A stretch of DNA of 64,000 nucleotides from Vombatus ursinus (Eukaryota; Chordata; Mammalia; Diprotodontia; Vombatidae): positions 35,494,835 through 35,558,834 of the forward strand of contig NW_020954610.1 of assembly GCF_900497805.2 (NCBI RefSeq), read 5' to 3'. Made by a program: the position numbers and the translations under genes. Below the pieces are notes generated by a model. That model saw only the letters and a program-made list of their open reading frames with translations. It did not search any database and was not told the origin of the DNA. This document shows positions 36,601-51,600 of the stretch, piece after piece. Position 1 is the first letter of the stretch; the number at the start of each line of letters is the position of its first letter.

Positions 36601-39600
36601 ATGACTACAGATGTATAACCTATATCAAATTGCTTGCCTTCTCAGTGAGGGTGAGTGAGAAGGCAGGAAGGGAAAGAATTTGGAACTCAAAATTTTAAAA
36701 ACAAATGTTAAAAATTGTTTTTCCATGCAACTGGGAAATAAGATACATAGGCAATGGGGTATAAAAATCTATCTTACCCTACAGGAAAGTAGAAAGGGAA
36801 GGGGATAAGAGAAGGGAAGGCAGCCTGGGGCCAGGGGTAAGCTCAGTATGCCATCTTGAGGTGGGGGGAGGGGAGAGATAGGGAGAAAATTTGGAACTCA
36901 AAATCTTGTGGAAGTGAATGTTGAAAACTAAAAATTAATTAATTAATTGATTGATTGATTAAAAAATTATGGGAAGTAACCAAACCAATACTTAAAAGAA
37001 AATTTATGTCTCTAAACACTTACATCAATAAAATACAAAATGTACAGATCAATGAATTGGGCATGCAATTAAAAAAATTAGAAAAAGAACAAATTAAAAA
37101 TACCAAATTAAACACCAAATTGGAAATCCTGAAAATCAAAGGAGAGATTAATAAAATTCAAAGTAAGAAGGCTGTTGAACTAATAAATACAGCTAGGAGC
37201 TGGTTTGATGGAAAAAAAACAAACAATGAATGAAACAGATAAACCACTGATTGGTTAATTTCATTTTTTTTCTTTTCATTTTAAAAAAGAAAGAAGAAAA
37301 CCAAACTGCCAGGATCAAAAATGAAAATGGTGAATTCACCACTAGTAAAGAGGAAATTCAAGCAATTGTTGGGAGCTATTTTGTCCAATTTTATGCCAAT
37401 AAATCCTACAATCTAAGTGAAAGAAATGTTTACAAAAATACAAATTTCCCAGATTAACAGAAGAGGAAATAGAATACTTATATAACCCTATCTTAGGGGG
37501 AAAAAAAAACCTGAACTAGACATAAATTGGCTCCCTAAGAAAAATCTCTAGGACCAGATGTATTCACAAAGTGAATTCTACCAAACATTTAAAGAACAAT
37601 TGATTCCAATACCATATACACTATCTGGAAAAACAGGCAAGGAGAACTATCAACTTTCTTTTACAACACAAATATAGTGCTGACACATAAACCAGGAAGA
37701 GCCAAAACAGAAAAAGAAAATTATAGACCAATTTCCCTAATGAATATTGATACAAAAATTTTAAATAAAATACTAGCAAGGAGATTACAGCAACATATCA
37801 CAAAGAACATGCAATATGACTAGCTGGGATTTATACCAAGAATGAGGGTTGGCTCAATATCAGGAAACTTTAAGTATAATTAACCATATCAATAACAAAA
37901 CCAACAAAAATCATATGATTATCTCAATACATGCAGAAAAAGCTTTTGACAAAATGCAAAACCATTCCTATTAAAAAAAAATAGAAACCAAAGGAAAAAA
38001 ATGGCACCTTTCTCAAAGTGATAAGTATTATCTGTCTACAACCAAGAGCAAGCATTAGCTGTAATGAAGATAAACTTCTTAATAAGCCTTCTCAGTAAGA
38101 TCAGGGGTGATTCAAGAATGTTCATTATCACCACTATTATTCAATATTTGACTAGAAATGCTAGCTGTAGCAATAAGAGAAGAAAAAGAAATTGAAGGAA
38201 TCAAAATGGCAATGAGGAAACAAAGCTATCACTCTTTGCAGACAATACGACTATACTTAGGGAACTCTAGATAATCAACTAAAAAGCTAGGTGAAACAAT
38301 TAACAACTTTAGCAAAGTTGCTGGATACGAAATAAACCTACAAATAAATATATAAAATAAATCATCAGTATTTCTACATCACCATAACCTAGCAGAAAGA
38401 AATCAAATGAGAAATTTCAATATAAAATATTTGGGAATATATCTGCCTAGACAAACCCAGGAACTATATGAACACAAACACCTTTTCCACAAATAAAGAC
38501 AGATCTAAATAATTGGGAAATATTCATTGCTCATGGGTAGGGTGAGACAACATAATCAAAATGGCAGTTTTTACCTAAACTAACTTACTTAATCAGTTTA
38601 CTAATCAAACTACCAAAGAATTATTCTATTTAGCTAGAAAAAAATAATAACAAAATTCATCTGCAACAATAAAAGATCAAGAATATCAAGGGAATCAATG
38701 AAAATAAGTGTCAAGAAAGGTGACCTGGAAGCACCAAATTTCAAACTATATTACAAAGCAGTAAAATATTCATTTTAAACAGAATTCTACTCCAATAAAA
38801 TGATATGGATGTCTTGTGAAATTCATTATGAGATTTTATCTAAATTTTTTTTAATCACTCCATCACACTTTTCTTTCTTGATTCTAAAGCTATAACAACA
38901 CTTAATCCTAACACCATGCATTTAATGAAGAAAGGTACCAGTTCATTCAATTCTTCAATACTTCTAAAATACATTTGAATGAGGTATTCCCCACTTCACT
39001 ACCTAATAACTCAGTTCTACTGTCAGAGCTGAACTCAAATTTCCATAACCAAAACATTTTTGAATTAAAAAATCAGATACAAGTATCTTTAAGCTTTTAC
39101 TTTGGAAGAAAGACATCTTCTCTGGCATCCTGAAATTCTTTCAGTTTCCTCCCCTGTAAAAACCAATACAATTTATACAAAATCACTTTACTATAAAGAA
39201 TACTTTTCAATGAATTGATCAAAATTAGTCAAAAGGAAATATAGACTATGATCAACAATAATTAATCTAGAGGAAATATAGACTATGAACAAAAATGTAT
39301 TAGATGCTGTGGACGACAAAAGACATAATCAAAGGATTTCTTATGAAGCAGTTTAATTCTTAAACAAGACATTATAACATCTATTCTAATTAGAATAGGA
39401 AAGCAGGCTAAAATTTCACTTTGAGGAATAGTAGAATCCTAAGTCAAGTCAAATCTTTTGTTAGCTAATATGAACTTGGAAAACAAAAAGAGAACATTAT
39501 GTTTTCTTACTATCTGAAGCAAATAGATTTATGTTCTACCTATTACAACTAATTACCATGGGAACAGAACCTCAGGAAATGAGAAAGGAGATTTTTCAAT

Positions 39601-42600
39601 TCCTAACTGCATCTTTTCATCTTAAAGGAATCATCTTCTTAAATTTGCCATACACTTATATTTGCCTAAAATCTACCATTAATCTTTATCACCTCATCAA
39701 AGACCTTAGGAATCCTTTTATAATGTTAGAGAAAACTCAAGGAATATTTTTCTAGTCATAAAAGGACAACCCATAGATATAGAGCTGGGCCTGGAGTCAG
39801 GAAGACTTACCACCCTGAGTTCAAATATGGCCTCAGACACTTACTAGCTGTGTGATCCTAGGCCAGCTACTTAACCCTGTTTGCTTCAGTTCCTCATCTA
39901 TAAAATGGGCTGAAAAATGAAATGACAGACCACTCCAAGTGGTGCCAGGTCACAAAGAGTTAGACACGACTAAAACAACCAAACAAGGACAACAATAAAT
40001 TTTAAACTACCAGAAAGCAAGAGTCATATAAATATGCTTTCTTACCTCACTTTCTCCACACTAGATTTAGCTGGTGTTCCACTAGTTGAGGAAAATCCAT
40101 TATCACTGTCTGAGGAATCCCCAAACCTTCGAGAAATCCAGTCCCTTAGTGGTCTGTGAAAATAATTGTAGCTTTTATCTTTCAATTATTAGAACTATAG
40201 CATGTAAAGCCTGTATTTTAAGTACCAAAAACATACTTGATAAATGGAATGGCCATGAAGAACTTGTTAGGTGCCAAACCAAGTTTTGACTTTGGGGTCA
40301 TGTCATTTCTATGGCAGGGTAATTTTTCAATTGAGAACCAATCAATATTCTGAAAGAGTAAAAAAAAAAATTCCTTTTGTTAATAAACCACAAAGAGCTG
40401 AGACTGAAAAAGTAACAGCACCACACTACAGTTTGCTAATCTTTATCTAAAAGTAATCCAGCACGCTTTGTACTTTTTTTTTTAAACTACTCTGTACAAA
40501 AAGAATGGGCACCGGTATTGCGTAGAAACATATAAATGTTTTCACTTTTATATACCCGAATCTCTCTTCTGGTTTTTGGATTGAATTTTGTATCCTTTGG
40601 AATTCCTGGGATGATGTACAAACGAGCTAGTTGGTCATTGATTCTCAGTTCAATGTAATCATCCTTGCAAATGTAATCTCTGATATCAAAACCAGTTTCT
40701 TCAAAGACCTAAAAGTTAAAAAATTGAAAAATGTCATTTAAATTCAACTATAAGACATTCTGTAAAAATTTATTCATTTTATAAACAAAATAATTACTAT
40801 AAAATACCCAGATAATGTTTTTAATAAAGTCTTTTTCACTTCATACTCGATTTTATACTTGGAGCTGTGGATTTATAGTGACTGGATCAGGATATGTTTA
40901 AATAACACTATCTAGTTATTTCCCAATCAGTGTGCAAAGGTACTCTAAAGTCACATTATGAATTCACTAGGAGCTGGAGCTATCCTCAAAATTTGGGATA
41001 TCACTTCTCCTTTACATGGACTACTGCAGAAGCCACTATTATGGCTATGCATTCACTCTAAGGGCAGGCAGATGGCACAGTAAACAGAGTGCTGAGCTTG
41101 GAGTCAGGAAGACCTGAGTTTAAATATGGCCTCAAACACTCAGATACTGTGTCCATGGGCAAGTCATTTAACCCTGTTTGCCTCAGTTTCCTCATCTGTA
41201 AAATGAGTTGGAGAAGAAAATGGCAAACTGTATCTTTCCCAAGAAAAACCTCAAGAGGTCACAAAGAGCTGGACATGACAGAAAACAACTAAACAATTCT
41301 TTCCCTTCCTTTCTCCACTCTCCTAAGTAAAACACTCAGTGTGTGTTTTTTAAGCTGAGTCCCAACTAACATCCTTGATAGCTGAAGCATAATTTTTGCT
41401 GATTTCAAGTTATTAAATCTCTTGTATGAAGATTTATAATTAGATGAACAGAAAATTTGAATTAAAACAAATAAAATGGTAAGCTCTTTATGACATTGAT
41501 CCCTGAAAACATTAAGGTTTGGAGACTGCTTTACATATTATTTTATTTGATCCTTATAACAACCTGTGAGGGAGGTATTAAATTATTATCCTGATTTTAC
41601 TGATGAGGCAACTGAGCCTGAGGGAAAGAGAAAGCATAGGGGAAACACATACACTTGATCTGTATATCTCTCTCTCAGAATGGTTAGGAGAATCAAGTGA
41701 AGACAAATAGCTTTATAAACAAACACAATCCATTCTGTTTTCTGGCCAGTGTCTTCCTGTATCTAAATCTGATACATAGACAGAGAAGCATTATCCACAG
41801 GACTAGTCACTGAAGTGTCTAAATTTTGAGGACCTGCTAAAGGATACTTTGATCTTTTTATTCTCCAAGGACTTACGAGTAAATCTGTACAATTTCAGTT
41901 AATTATTCATGTTTATTTCACTTGTGTTTCATGCATAGTATCTAACTTGGTTATTCTAATATAACGTAAGTTCCTTGAGTTTTAAAACTTAAATGTTTTA
42001 TCAAAGACTTAATATTGAACATCAATAAAAGTCCCTAAACTTGTATTAGAACTATTTAGTTAATTTCAATGAGTAAAATTTTTTTTCCTATTTTTTTATG
42101 TCTATTACTAACAAGTAAGATAACCACCCCTCATCCCTACCTAGAAAGCTCCTTGATTTTAAGGGCCATGGTTTCCCCTTTTTTTCATAACTTTCCCAGA
42201 TTAAGTGATGCTTTAAAAAGTTGGTAAATATTTGACAATGAACTCAAATAAAATACAGATGTTACTAAAAAATGATCATTTCTGAAATATGCTTTAAAAT
42301 CAGTTTCACCTCTACTTCTGAGACTCATAAAACCAGGGTAAATTATAAATACTTAAGAGTTTTCCTGTAGAAATACAATCCTTTGAAAGTCTAATGTAAC
42401 CCTTATATTCATATTTTAAGTGCCTAACAAAAACGGCTTCTATCACCACCACCACTTTAGAAGCTTATATACACTACAATCAAATTTCAGACAAGAATAA
42501 TGCAAAATGATAGAAAGTTATCACAGGTTTTCAATGCTAAGACAATTAGAAAGGTATACTGACTTTGTAACTACTACATTCACTTTCCTTGAGGTATTTA

Positions 42601-45600
42601 CCAGGAGATAGTTTTAACTGATCACTAATTTGTGCAACATCCCAGGGAAAAAGTTAAATATCTATTCTCACACTAACCAAGCAATTTTCTGGATTATAAA
42701 ACACAAATTTTTTGGAACATACAAGTAATGAATGTTCTAAGGCACTATCTGCAATCCTTTTTAAGCAAAAGTGAAACTAAAAGTGCAATACTATAGATTT
42801 TTTGCCTACTATCTATGTGCTGTAAAACCTACAGATTAAAGTTCCTCAGACAAAATCCTATCAAGCTGTTTTACAAGTGCTTCTTAAAACCAGCATTATC
42901 ATTAATCATTCAAACATTTGTAAACCACCTGCAGGCATAGATGATTTATGTGTATAAAGCTTTACTACTTCTGGAATTTGCTAATTTTTCTATCTCATAT
43001 CTGTTACTTAAAGATAGCCTTTACCAAATTATGTCTAAAAATTTTTATAAAATAAATGAAGCAAAGTTCTTGTCATTATGTCACTATAAAATGTAGCAGT
43101 ACTTTCCCTAGATTCTTGTTTTCCAAATAACCATTTATGAACTCTTCAATCCAAAAATGTTCAGCTAAAGCATATTCAATATATAAAAGAGAAGCACAGA
43201 AGAGAGAGTGGGTCTCAAGTCAGGAATACTTGACCTCAAGTCCAGAACCTGACAAATGCAGCCTGTAGGCAAGTCACTTAACCCCTCAATGCCCCAGGAA
43301 AATCTTATGACTGCAGGTTGCAGAAAAATTGCTGACATATTAATAGAGGCAGTTTTCTCTCCCTAACTTTCCTATACCAAATGAAATCCCAAGTCAACAA
43401 CAACAAAAACCTTAAGCTAGAAAGATACATTAAAAGTAATGAACAGGAAATAGACTTCTGCCTGATTATATTAAACATAATATAAGGAAAAACTGCCTCA
43501 AAATTAGTTACACAAAAGAATGTGCTGCTTCAGGAAGTTTCCTTCTCATTAGAGATCTTTCAGCAAAGGCTTATAACTATTTTTGGTGTATTTTACAGAA
43601 GGGACTATTTATTTGTTTGTTTCAGATATGGGTTAGACTGGATGGAAGGAAAGAAGGAAGGAAACAAGCATTTATTAAGTTCCTGCTATGTGCAGGCACT
43701 GTGCTAAGCAATTTATAAATATTTACTCATTTGAAGCTTACAACAGCCCTGGGAGGTAAGTGCTATTATTAATCCATTTTAGTTGAGAAAACTGTAGCAA
43801 ACAGAGATTAAGTAACTTGCCCAGAATCACAGAACTCATTGTCTGAGAACAAATCTAAACTCAGATTTTCTTGACTCTAAGCCAGTGTTCTATCTGCTGT
43901 TCCATGCAGCTGCCTCTAGAATACAGTTCTCCCTTCCATATCAGGGGGTGGGAGTGGGGGTGTATTAGTTGCACAGTGCCCCTGCAATCTAGAAAATCTG
44001 TATAAAAAATTTTGGTCCTCCCATCATACCAGAGAAGTCTGAATTTTTTCTTTTTCTCTTATGGAGTAGTTATAGTACCTTATTGTAAAATGTGAGTTAA
44101 GTATTAGGTCATAGGCATGTTCTATGCATTTCTGAGTTTCTAAACTTTTTCTGTGTCATATGCTGGCCTTCATATGTGGTCTGTGGCTTCCACAAAACTC
44201 CCCCCAAAATTCCCACAATTTCTTATGCCAACCCATGATGGCCAAAGTCACAACGTGGCAGGGATAACTGTATTTATATATTCATAGGCCTCTGGAATAT
44301 TTATAGCAGCTTTGTGTAGTAACCCCAAGTTGGAAACTAAGTATATGTCCTATTGGGGTAGCTAATTATGATATGAGTGTAACAGAATATTATCATAAGG
44401 GAATATTATTATGCTATAAGAAATGATGAAATGGACTGTTTAAGAGGAAACCAGGTAAACCTCTAAGAACTGATACAGAGTTAAATAAGCAATGCGGAAA
44501 CAATTTATACAGTATTACAGAGAAAAACAATCTGAAAGACTTTAAAACTCTAATCAACTCAATGATAAACCATGAGTCCAAAAGAACAAAGATGAAACAT
44601 GCCACTCACCTCCTGGCAGAAAGTGACAGATTTTTAGACATGGTAAATGTAGGAATTTGTTTTGCCAGACTATGCAGCTATGTATTAGGGGCTTTATTTT
44701 TGGGCTTTTATTTTTTATTTGGAGGAGGGGGAGAGAAGAAAGGAGTGGAAGAGACAGAGTAAGTATTTTAAAAATCATGGCATATTATACACATTTATTG
44801 CAATATAATTCATTGCTATGCAGTGACTGAATTAAAACTGAGAAACTGAACCAAACTGCCAAAAAAGAATTATGAAAATACACTACATCATCCTGCTACT
44901 AAAAAAATTATTTCAATGAACTGTTTATTGATATTACTGTTATTGTGAATGAGTGGGGAATATTTATTGAACAAAATAATGTACTAAGCACAGAGGATTT
45001 GAAGTGGATACCACTTGTATTTTAACTCACTGTATTGCTAAGACACATATAATGTGTAATAAAAGAAATCATAAAAAAAATTTTAGACATAAGCCAATAA
45101 AAACTAGTATCTATCCTTAAATAACAAATGTGAAGCAAGAAGATTGGTAAGTATGGAAGTACTAAAGTTTTATAACCATAAATTCTATCTTCTCAACATC
45201 CTGGGATTCCCAGCTACTCTGGGATTCTTTTGTCCTTTGGGCCGGAATGCTGCAGTAGATTGTGTTGGGCAATTAATAATTGAATAATCTTTGAATTTTC
45301 CAACCAAAATGCTACTGCAATAACTGCAGTAACAAAACTACAGTATAATATAAGCAGTCAAATAAAAATGATCAAAAACCCAAATTAATGTAAGAATAAT
45401 TCATGCCATCAAAGAAGGCAAAGGGAAAGACCAAAGGATAACAAGGTAAGAGATTCAGAGCTTGAAGGAACTTAAAGGCTATGGAGTCCAACACCCCTCA
45501 TTTTATAGATAAGGAAACTGAGGTACAGAGGTAATGACTTACCCAAAGTCACATAGCTAGTAAGTGTGAGGCAGGATTTGATCATAAATGTTCTTGACTC

Positions 45601-48600
45601 TAAGTCTATCCCCTAGACAAGCTACCTCTCACAGAAAAGAAAGCGTAGTGGAATCGAAATATATTTCTACAGGGTACTTAAATCCAAATTCAATGACAGT
45701 TAAAGCGTTGGAAAATATAAGGAATACAAACAATACAACTAAAAATTTTCAAGAAATCCTACTTACATACTCTTTGGAAAGTTACTTAACCTCTCTGGGC
45801 CTTGATTTTCTCATCTGTAAAAAGAGTGAATTGGACTACATGACCTCCAAGGTCCCTTCCAGCCCCAAATCTATATTCCTAGGAATTGAGCTGTGCAGTG
45901 GACTGGAAAAAGCATCGGCTCAGAAGTCAGAGAACCTGGATTCAAATCCCACTTTTGACACTACCTCTAGAAGTGTGGGGAGTTCCCTTAACCTCATTGG
46001 GCCTCAGTTTCCTAAACTACAAAATGAACTATATTACTTTCCAGCTCTAGATCATAATTCCATAAAAGTCAGCTTGCTGAGCTGAAAATCAATTTGCTCA
46101 GATATAATTTAAAAGACTAACAGTACCACCAAGTGGCAAAAATGCATATTGCTATTATAGGATTAAAGAATACATATTTTTCAGCAAGCCACAGTACCTT
46201 TTAAAAAAATGTATCATGTGCTAGGACATAAAATTTGTCCTGCCTCAACCTCTCTGTTGACCTCCAATCTTATATCTCCAATTGTGTTTCAGACATCTTT
46301 AACAGGATGTCCAGTAGATGTCTTAAATTCAACATTTCCATTTCCTCTAAATATTCCTTTCCTAACTATCACTGTCCAGGGCAATGCCATCCTGCTAGTT
46401 CCTCAGGCTCAGAACCTAAGAATCAACCTGGTTTCCTCTGGTTCACTTTCCATATCTAATGTGTTGCCGAGGCCTGTCGATTTCACCTTTGCAAGATTTC
46501 TCATATGTGCCCCCTTCTCTCCTCTGACACTGCCACTCCTGTGGTACATACCTTCATCACCTCACACCTGGACTAATTCCTGTTGGTTGGAGCGTCTGCC
46601 TGAAGACTCTTCTCACTCCAATCTATCCTCCACTCAGCCACCAAAGTGACTTTTCTTTAGGTGTGACACAGGTCTAACCATGTCACTCCCCTACTCAATA
46701 AACTCCTGTGGCTCCCAATTGCCTCCATGATCAAATACAAAATCCTCTGATTGGTATTTAAAATTATTCACAACCTAGCCCCCTCCTATCTTTCCAGTCT
46801 TTTCACACCTTCCTCTCCACTGATCCAGTGACACTGGTGTCCTTGCTATTCCCTGTTTTGGATCTTCTATCAGCAGCAAATTTATGTCAAAAATAGAATT
46901 TGATAGGACTCCTTTGCCTATTTTCCCAAACAGTTTATATGGTATTGGAATTGTTCTTTAAACGTTTAGCAGAATTCACTTGTAAATCCATCTGGCCATG
47001 GGGATTTTTTCTTAGGGAGTTCATAGATGGCTTGTTCAATTTCTTTTTCCAAAACTGGTTTAACTATTCTATTGTTAACTGTTCTATTTCCTCTTCTGTT
47101 AATCTAGGCAATTTATATTTTTGTAAATATACATTCACTTCATTTAGATTGTCAGATTTACTGGCATGTAATTGGATGAAATAATTCCTAATTATTGTTT
47201 TAATTTCTTCTTCACTGGTAGTGAGTTCACCCATTTCCTTTTTGATACAGGTAATTTGGTTTTCTTTCTTTTTTTAAAATCGAATTAATCAATGGTTTAT
47301 CTATTTTGTTGGTTTTTTCATAAAATCAGATCTTAAGTTTTATTAATTCAATGGTTTCCTTACTTTCAATTTTACTAATCTCTCCTTTGATTTTCAAAAT
47401 TTCCAATTTGGTGCTTAATTGTAGACTTTTTATTTGTTCTTTTTCTAGCTTTCTTTAGTTGCATGACCAATTCATTGATCTCCTCTTTCTCTATTTTATT
47501 CATGTAAGCATTCAGAGATATAAGTTTTCCCCTAAGTACTGCTTTGGCTGTATCCCATAAATTTTGTTGTTGTCATTCTCTTTGATGAAATTATTTACTA
47601 TTTTTATGATTTGTTCTCTGAACTACTCATTCTTTAGAATTAGTTTATTTAATTTCCAATTAATTTTTAATCTATCTTTCCATGGCCCTTTATGAAATGT
47701 AATTTTATTGCATCATGATCTGAAAAGGATGCATTTAATATGCCTTTCTGCATTTGATTGTGAGATTTTTGTAGCCTAATACATGGTCAATTTTTGTGTA
47801 GGTGCCATGTACTGCTGGGAGAAAGGTATATTCCTTTCTATGCCCATTCAATTTTCTCCAGAGGTCTATCATAACTTTTCTAAAATTCTATTCACCTCCT
47901 TAACTTCTTTCTTGTTTATTTTGTGGTTAGAGGAGAGGGAAAAAGTTGAGGTTCCCCACTAGTATAGTTTTACTGTCTATTTCCTCCTGTAGCTCATTTA
48001 ACTTCTCCTTTAGAAATCTGGATGCTATGCTGTTTAGTACTGATATTACTTCATTGTCTACGGTACTTTTAGCAAGATGTAGTCACCTTCCTTGTCTCTT
48101 TTTAGTTAAAAAAATGTCTATTTTTGCTTTTGCTTAGTCTGAGATTATGACTGCTACCTCTACTATTTTGACTTCAACTGAAGCATAATATATTCTGCTC
48201 CAGCTTTTTACCTTTACTCTGTGTATGTCACCCTGCTTCAAGTATGTTTCTTGTAAACACATTGTAGCATTCTGTTTTTCATTCATCCCATCAAAGTCAA
48301 CTTATGCCCATGCCCTCAGTCTATATATACTCCCTGTAACTGCCCTATCAGAGATACAGTTCTTAAAGAGTTACAAGAATCATCTTCCTGTGTAGGGATG
48401 TAAACAATTTAACCTTATTGAATAATTTGTGTTTTTTCTTTCCTGTTTTCCTTTTTATATTTCTCTTTAGTCTTGTATTTGAAAATTGAATTTTCTGTTC
48501 AGCGCTGGTCTTTTCATCAGGAATGTTTGAAAGTCCCCTATTTCACTGACTGTTCATTTTTCCCGGAAAGATTATACTCAGTTTTTCTGGGTAGTCAATC

Positions 48601-51600
48601 CTTGGATATAATCCAAGCTCCTGTGCCTCCTAGAGTATCATATTCCAAGCCCTCCAATCCTTTAACATAGAAGCTGCTAAATCCTGTGTAATCTTGACTG
48701 CGACTCCTTGATATTTGAATTTTTTTCTTTCTGGTTGATTATAATATTTTCTCCTTGACCTGAGAGTTCTGGAATTTGGCTATAATATTCCTTGGAGTTT
48801 TCATTTTGAGATCTCTTTCAGGAAGTGATTGGTGGATTCTTTCAATTACTATTTTACCCTCTGTTCTAAGATATCAGAGCAGTTTTTCTTGAAAGATGCT
48901 GACCAGGCTCTTTTTTTTTTTTTTTGGATCATGGCTTTTAGGTAGTCCAATAATTCTTAAATTATCTCTCCTGGATCTATTTTCCAGGTCAGTTGTTTTT
49001 CCAATAAGGTAGTTTACATTTTCACCTATTCTTTCATTCTTTTAATTTTGTTTGATTGATTCTTAAGGTCTCATAGAGTCATTGGCTTCCACTTGACCAA
49101 TTCTAATTTTTAAGGAATGATTTTCTTGAGTAAGCTTTGGCACTTTCTAAGGAGTTGTTTTCCTCAGTGAATTTTTGTACTTTTTTGTGCTTCTTTTATC
49201 AAGCTGTTGACTCTTTATAATGGTTCTCTTGCATAACTCTTAATTTCCCAATTTTTCTTCTATCTCTCTTACTTGATTTTTAAAATTCTTTTTGAACTCT
49301 TCCAGGAGGATTTTTTGGACCTAAGACCAATTCATATTTCTCTCGAGTCTTCACATGCAGGCATTTTGGCACTGCTGTCCTCTTCTGAGTTTGTATTTTG
49401 ATTTTCCCTGTCTCCAGAGTAGCTTCTTATGGTCAGGACTTTTTTGTTTGTTTGTTTTTTGATCATTTTCCAGCCTATTTCATGACTTCTAAAATGGAAC
49501 TCTCCTCCTGAGGTAGAGGAAGCACTGCCCCAAGCTTCTTGCACCAAGGGCCAGGGCCTTCAGGGCTGGAGGCTTGCCTGTTGTGCCGAGGTCACCCAAC
49601 CTAGTTGCTCCTGCTGTATCAGGCCTCTGGCGCTGGCAGTTCACCAGCTACACTGGTCTCTGGGCCTGCCAGGCCTGTCTCCTAACCTGCTGCACCAGGG
49701 TTAGAGGTCTCACAATTGGCCCACTGTGCTGTTGGCCTGTTTACCTCAGATGGACCTCAGTTACTGATCTGTGCTGAGGCTATGGGTCTCCCTCCCACTG
49801 ACTTGCCCAGATACTACCTGCGCTGGGCTGCACTCCCCTTTTACCCAAGTGAGAAAAACCTTTCCTGCAGTCCTTCTAAGTTACCTTGAGCTGGAAAAGT
49901 GTTTTACCCCATCTTTACGTGGGTTCTACTGCTCTAGAATTTGTTTTGAGGTTTGATTTAAAATTGCTTCAAGGGAAATTGGGGAGAGCTCAGGCAACTT
50001 CCTTTATCCACCATTTTGGCTCTGTTTTCCATCCTTGCTGTTCGAGGAACAAAACACTTCGTCTTTCAGCTCCAGGCATTTTCTCTCCCTGTGGCCTATT
50101 TCCCATTTTATCTCTGCCTAATGCCTTCCCTGGCTTTCTTTAAACCCCAACTAAAACCCCATCTTCTACAGGAAGCTTTATCCTTGATGAATATCAAAGA
50201 AATAAATATCAACCAATATCCCTAACAAATATCACAAAAATGTTAAATAAAATATTGGCAAAGAGTAGTCTACAGGAATATGCCAAAAAAAAAAGATGAT
50301 ACATTAAAACCAGGATCGACACATACCAAGACAAAGAATTAGTCCAATATCCGAAAAACCATGAAGAAAATGGTGTTCAGTCACTTTAATCACGTCATTC
50401 TTTGTTACATCATTTGGGGTTCTCTTGGCAGAGATACTGGAATGGTTTGCCATTTCCTTTTCTAGCTATTTAACAAATAAGGTACCACTACTTGTTCAGT
50501 CACTCCCCAATTAATGGCATTTACTCAATTTCTAATTCTAACTCACCATAAAAGAGTGGCTATACTTTTGTATATATAGGTCTTTTTCCTTTTTCTTTGA
50601 TCTCTTTGTGGTACAGACCTAGTAGAAGTATTGCTAAGTAAAAGGGTCTGCACTGTTTTATAACTCTTTGGACATAGTTCCAAATTGTTCTCCAGAAGAC
50701 TTGCACAAGTTCACAGCACTACCAACAGTGCATTAGTGTACCTATTTTTCCACATCTCTTCCAGCATTTTGGTATTTCAGTTATTTTAATTTAATTATTA
50801 GTGATTTCGATGATTTTTTTCTACGGAAATTGACAGCTTTGATTTCTTCTTCTGAAAGCTACTTGTTTATATCCTTTGACTATTCATCAATTGGGGAATG
50901 GTTCTAATTCTTATAAATTTGGCTCAATTCCCTATATTCTTGAGAAATGAGATCTATATCCAAGAAATTTGGGGTAAAAATTACTGCTTTCCTCCCAATT
51001 TTTGTTGCATTTGTTTTGTTTTAGCAAAAAAAAATTTAATTTCATGTAATCAAAAATATCCATTTTACCTCCTGTGATTTTCTCATTTGGACATGAACTT
51101 TTTTGTTATCCATAGATCTTACAGGTAATTTTTTCCATGTTCCACTAATTTACTTATGAGATCACCCTTTATGTCTAAAACATGTATCCATTTTGACCTT
51201 ATCTTGGTATGTTGAGATGTTGGTCTATATCCAGTTCCTGCCAGACTTTTTTCCCCCAGCAGTTTTTTTTTTTAATCAAATAGTGAGTACTTGCCCCAAT
51301 AACGTGAATCTTTGAGTTTATCAAATATTAGGTTACTACACTCATTTACCTCTGTATTTTGTGTACCAAATCTATTCTACTGATGAACAACTCTATTTCT
51401 TATCCAGTCTAAGGCTGTTTTGATGATTAACATTTTATAAAATACATAGTTTGAGATCTACTACTAGTAGTTGTCTTCCTTCACTTTTTATTGGTTGCCT
51501 TGATATCCTTGATAGTTTATTCGACCAGATGAATTTTTTTTTTCTAGCTCCATAAAATAAATCTGTGGCAGTCTGATTGGTATAGCACTGAATATTAACT

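Larger units (their letters stand above)
24955..40045 (-). other. DCP2: DCP2 intron 7
   Basis: 15,091 bp; donor GTAAGA, acceptor GTGTATAG. Holds MIR and SINE copies, an LTR fossil, L2, an L1/CR1/SINE nest (28.1-29.9 kb), an unclassified repeat, an L1 mosaic (30.96-38.78 kb) and a SINE at 39.8 kb. 29.87-30.57 kb and 38.8-39.78 kb hold nothing that I recognise. Confidence 0.9.

Noticed and set aside
40047-40051. Alternative exon 7 donor GTGAGG five bases upstream
   Set aside because: It would leave exon 8 out of frame; GTAAGA keeps the split Ser and the conserved RSKFR sequence.
45588-46085. 165-codon plus-strand open frame
   Set aside because: Spans three MIR-type SINE fragments; its peptides are translations of SINE sequence.
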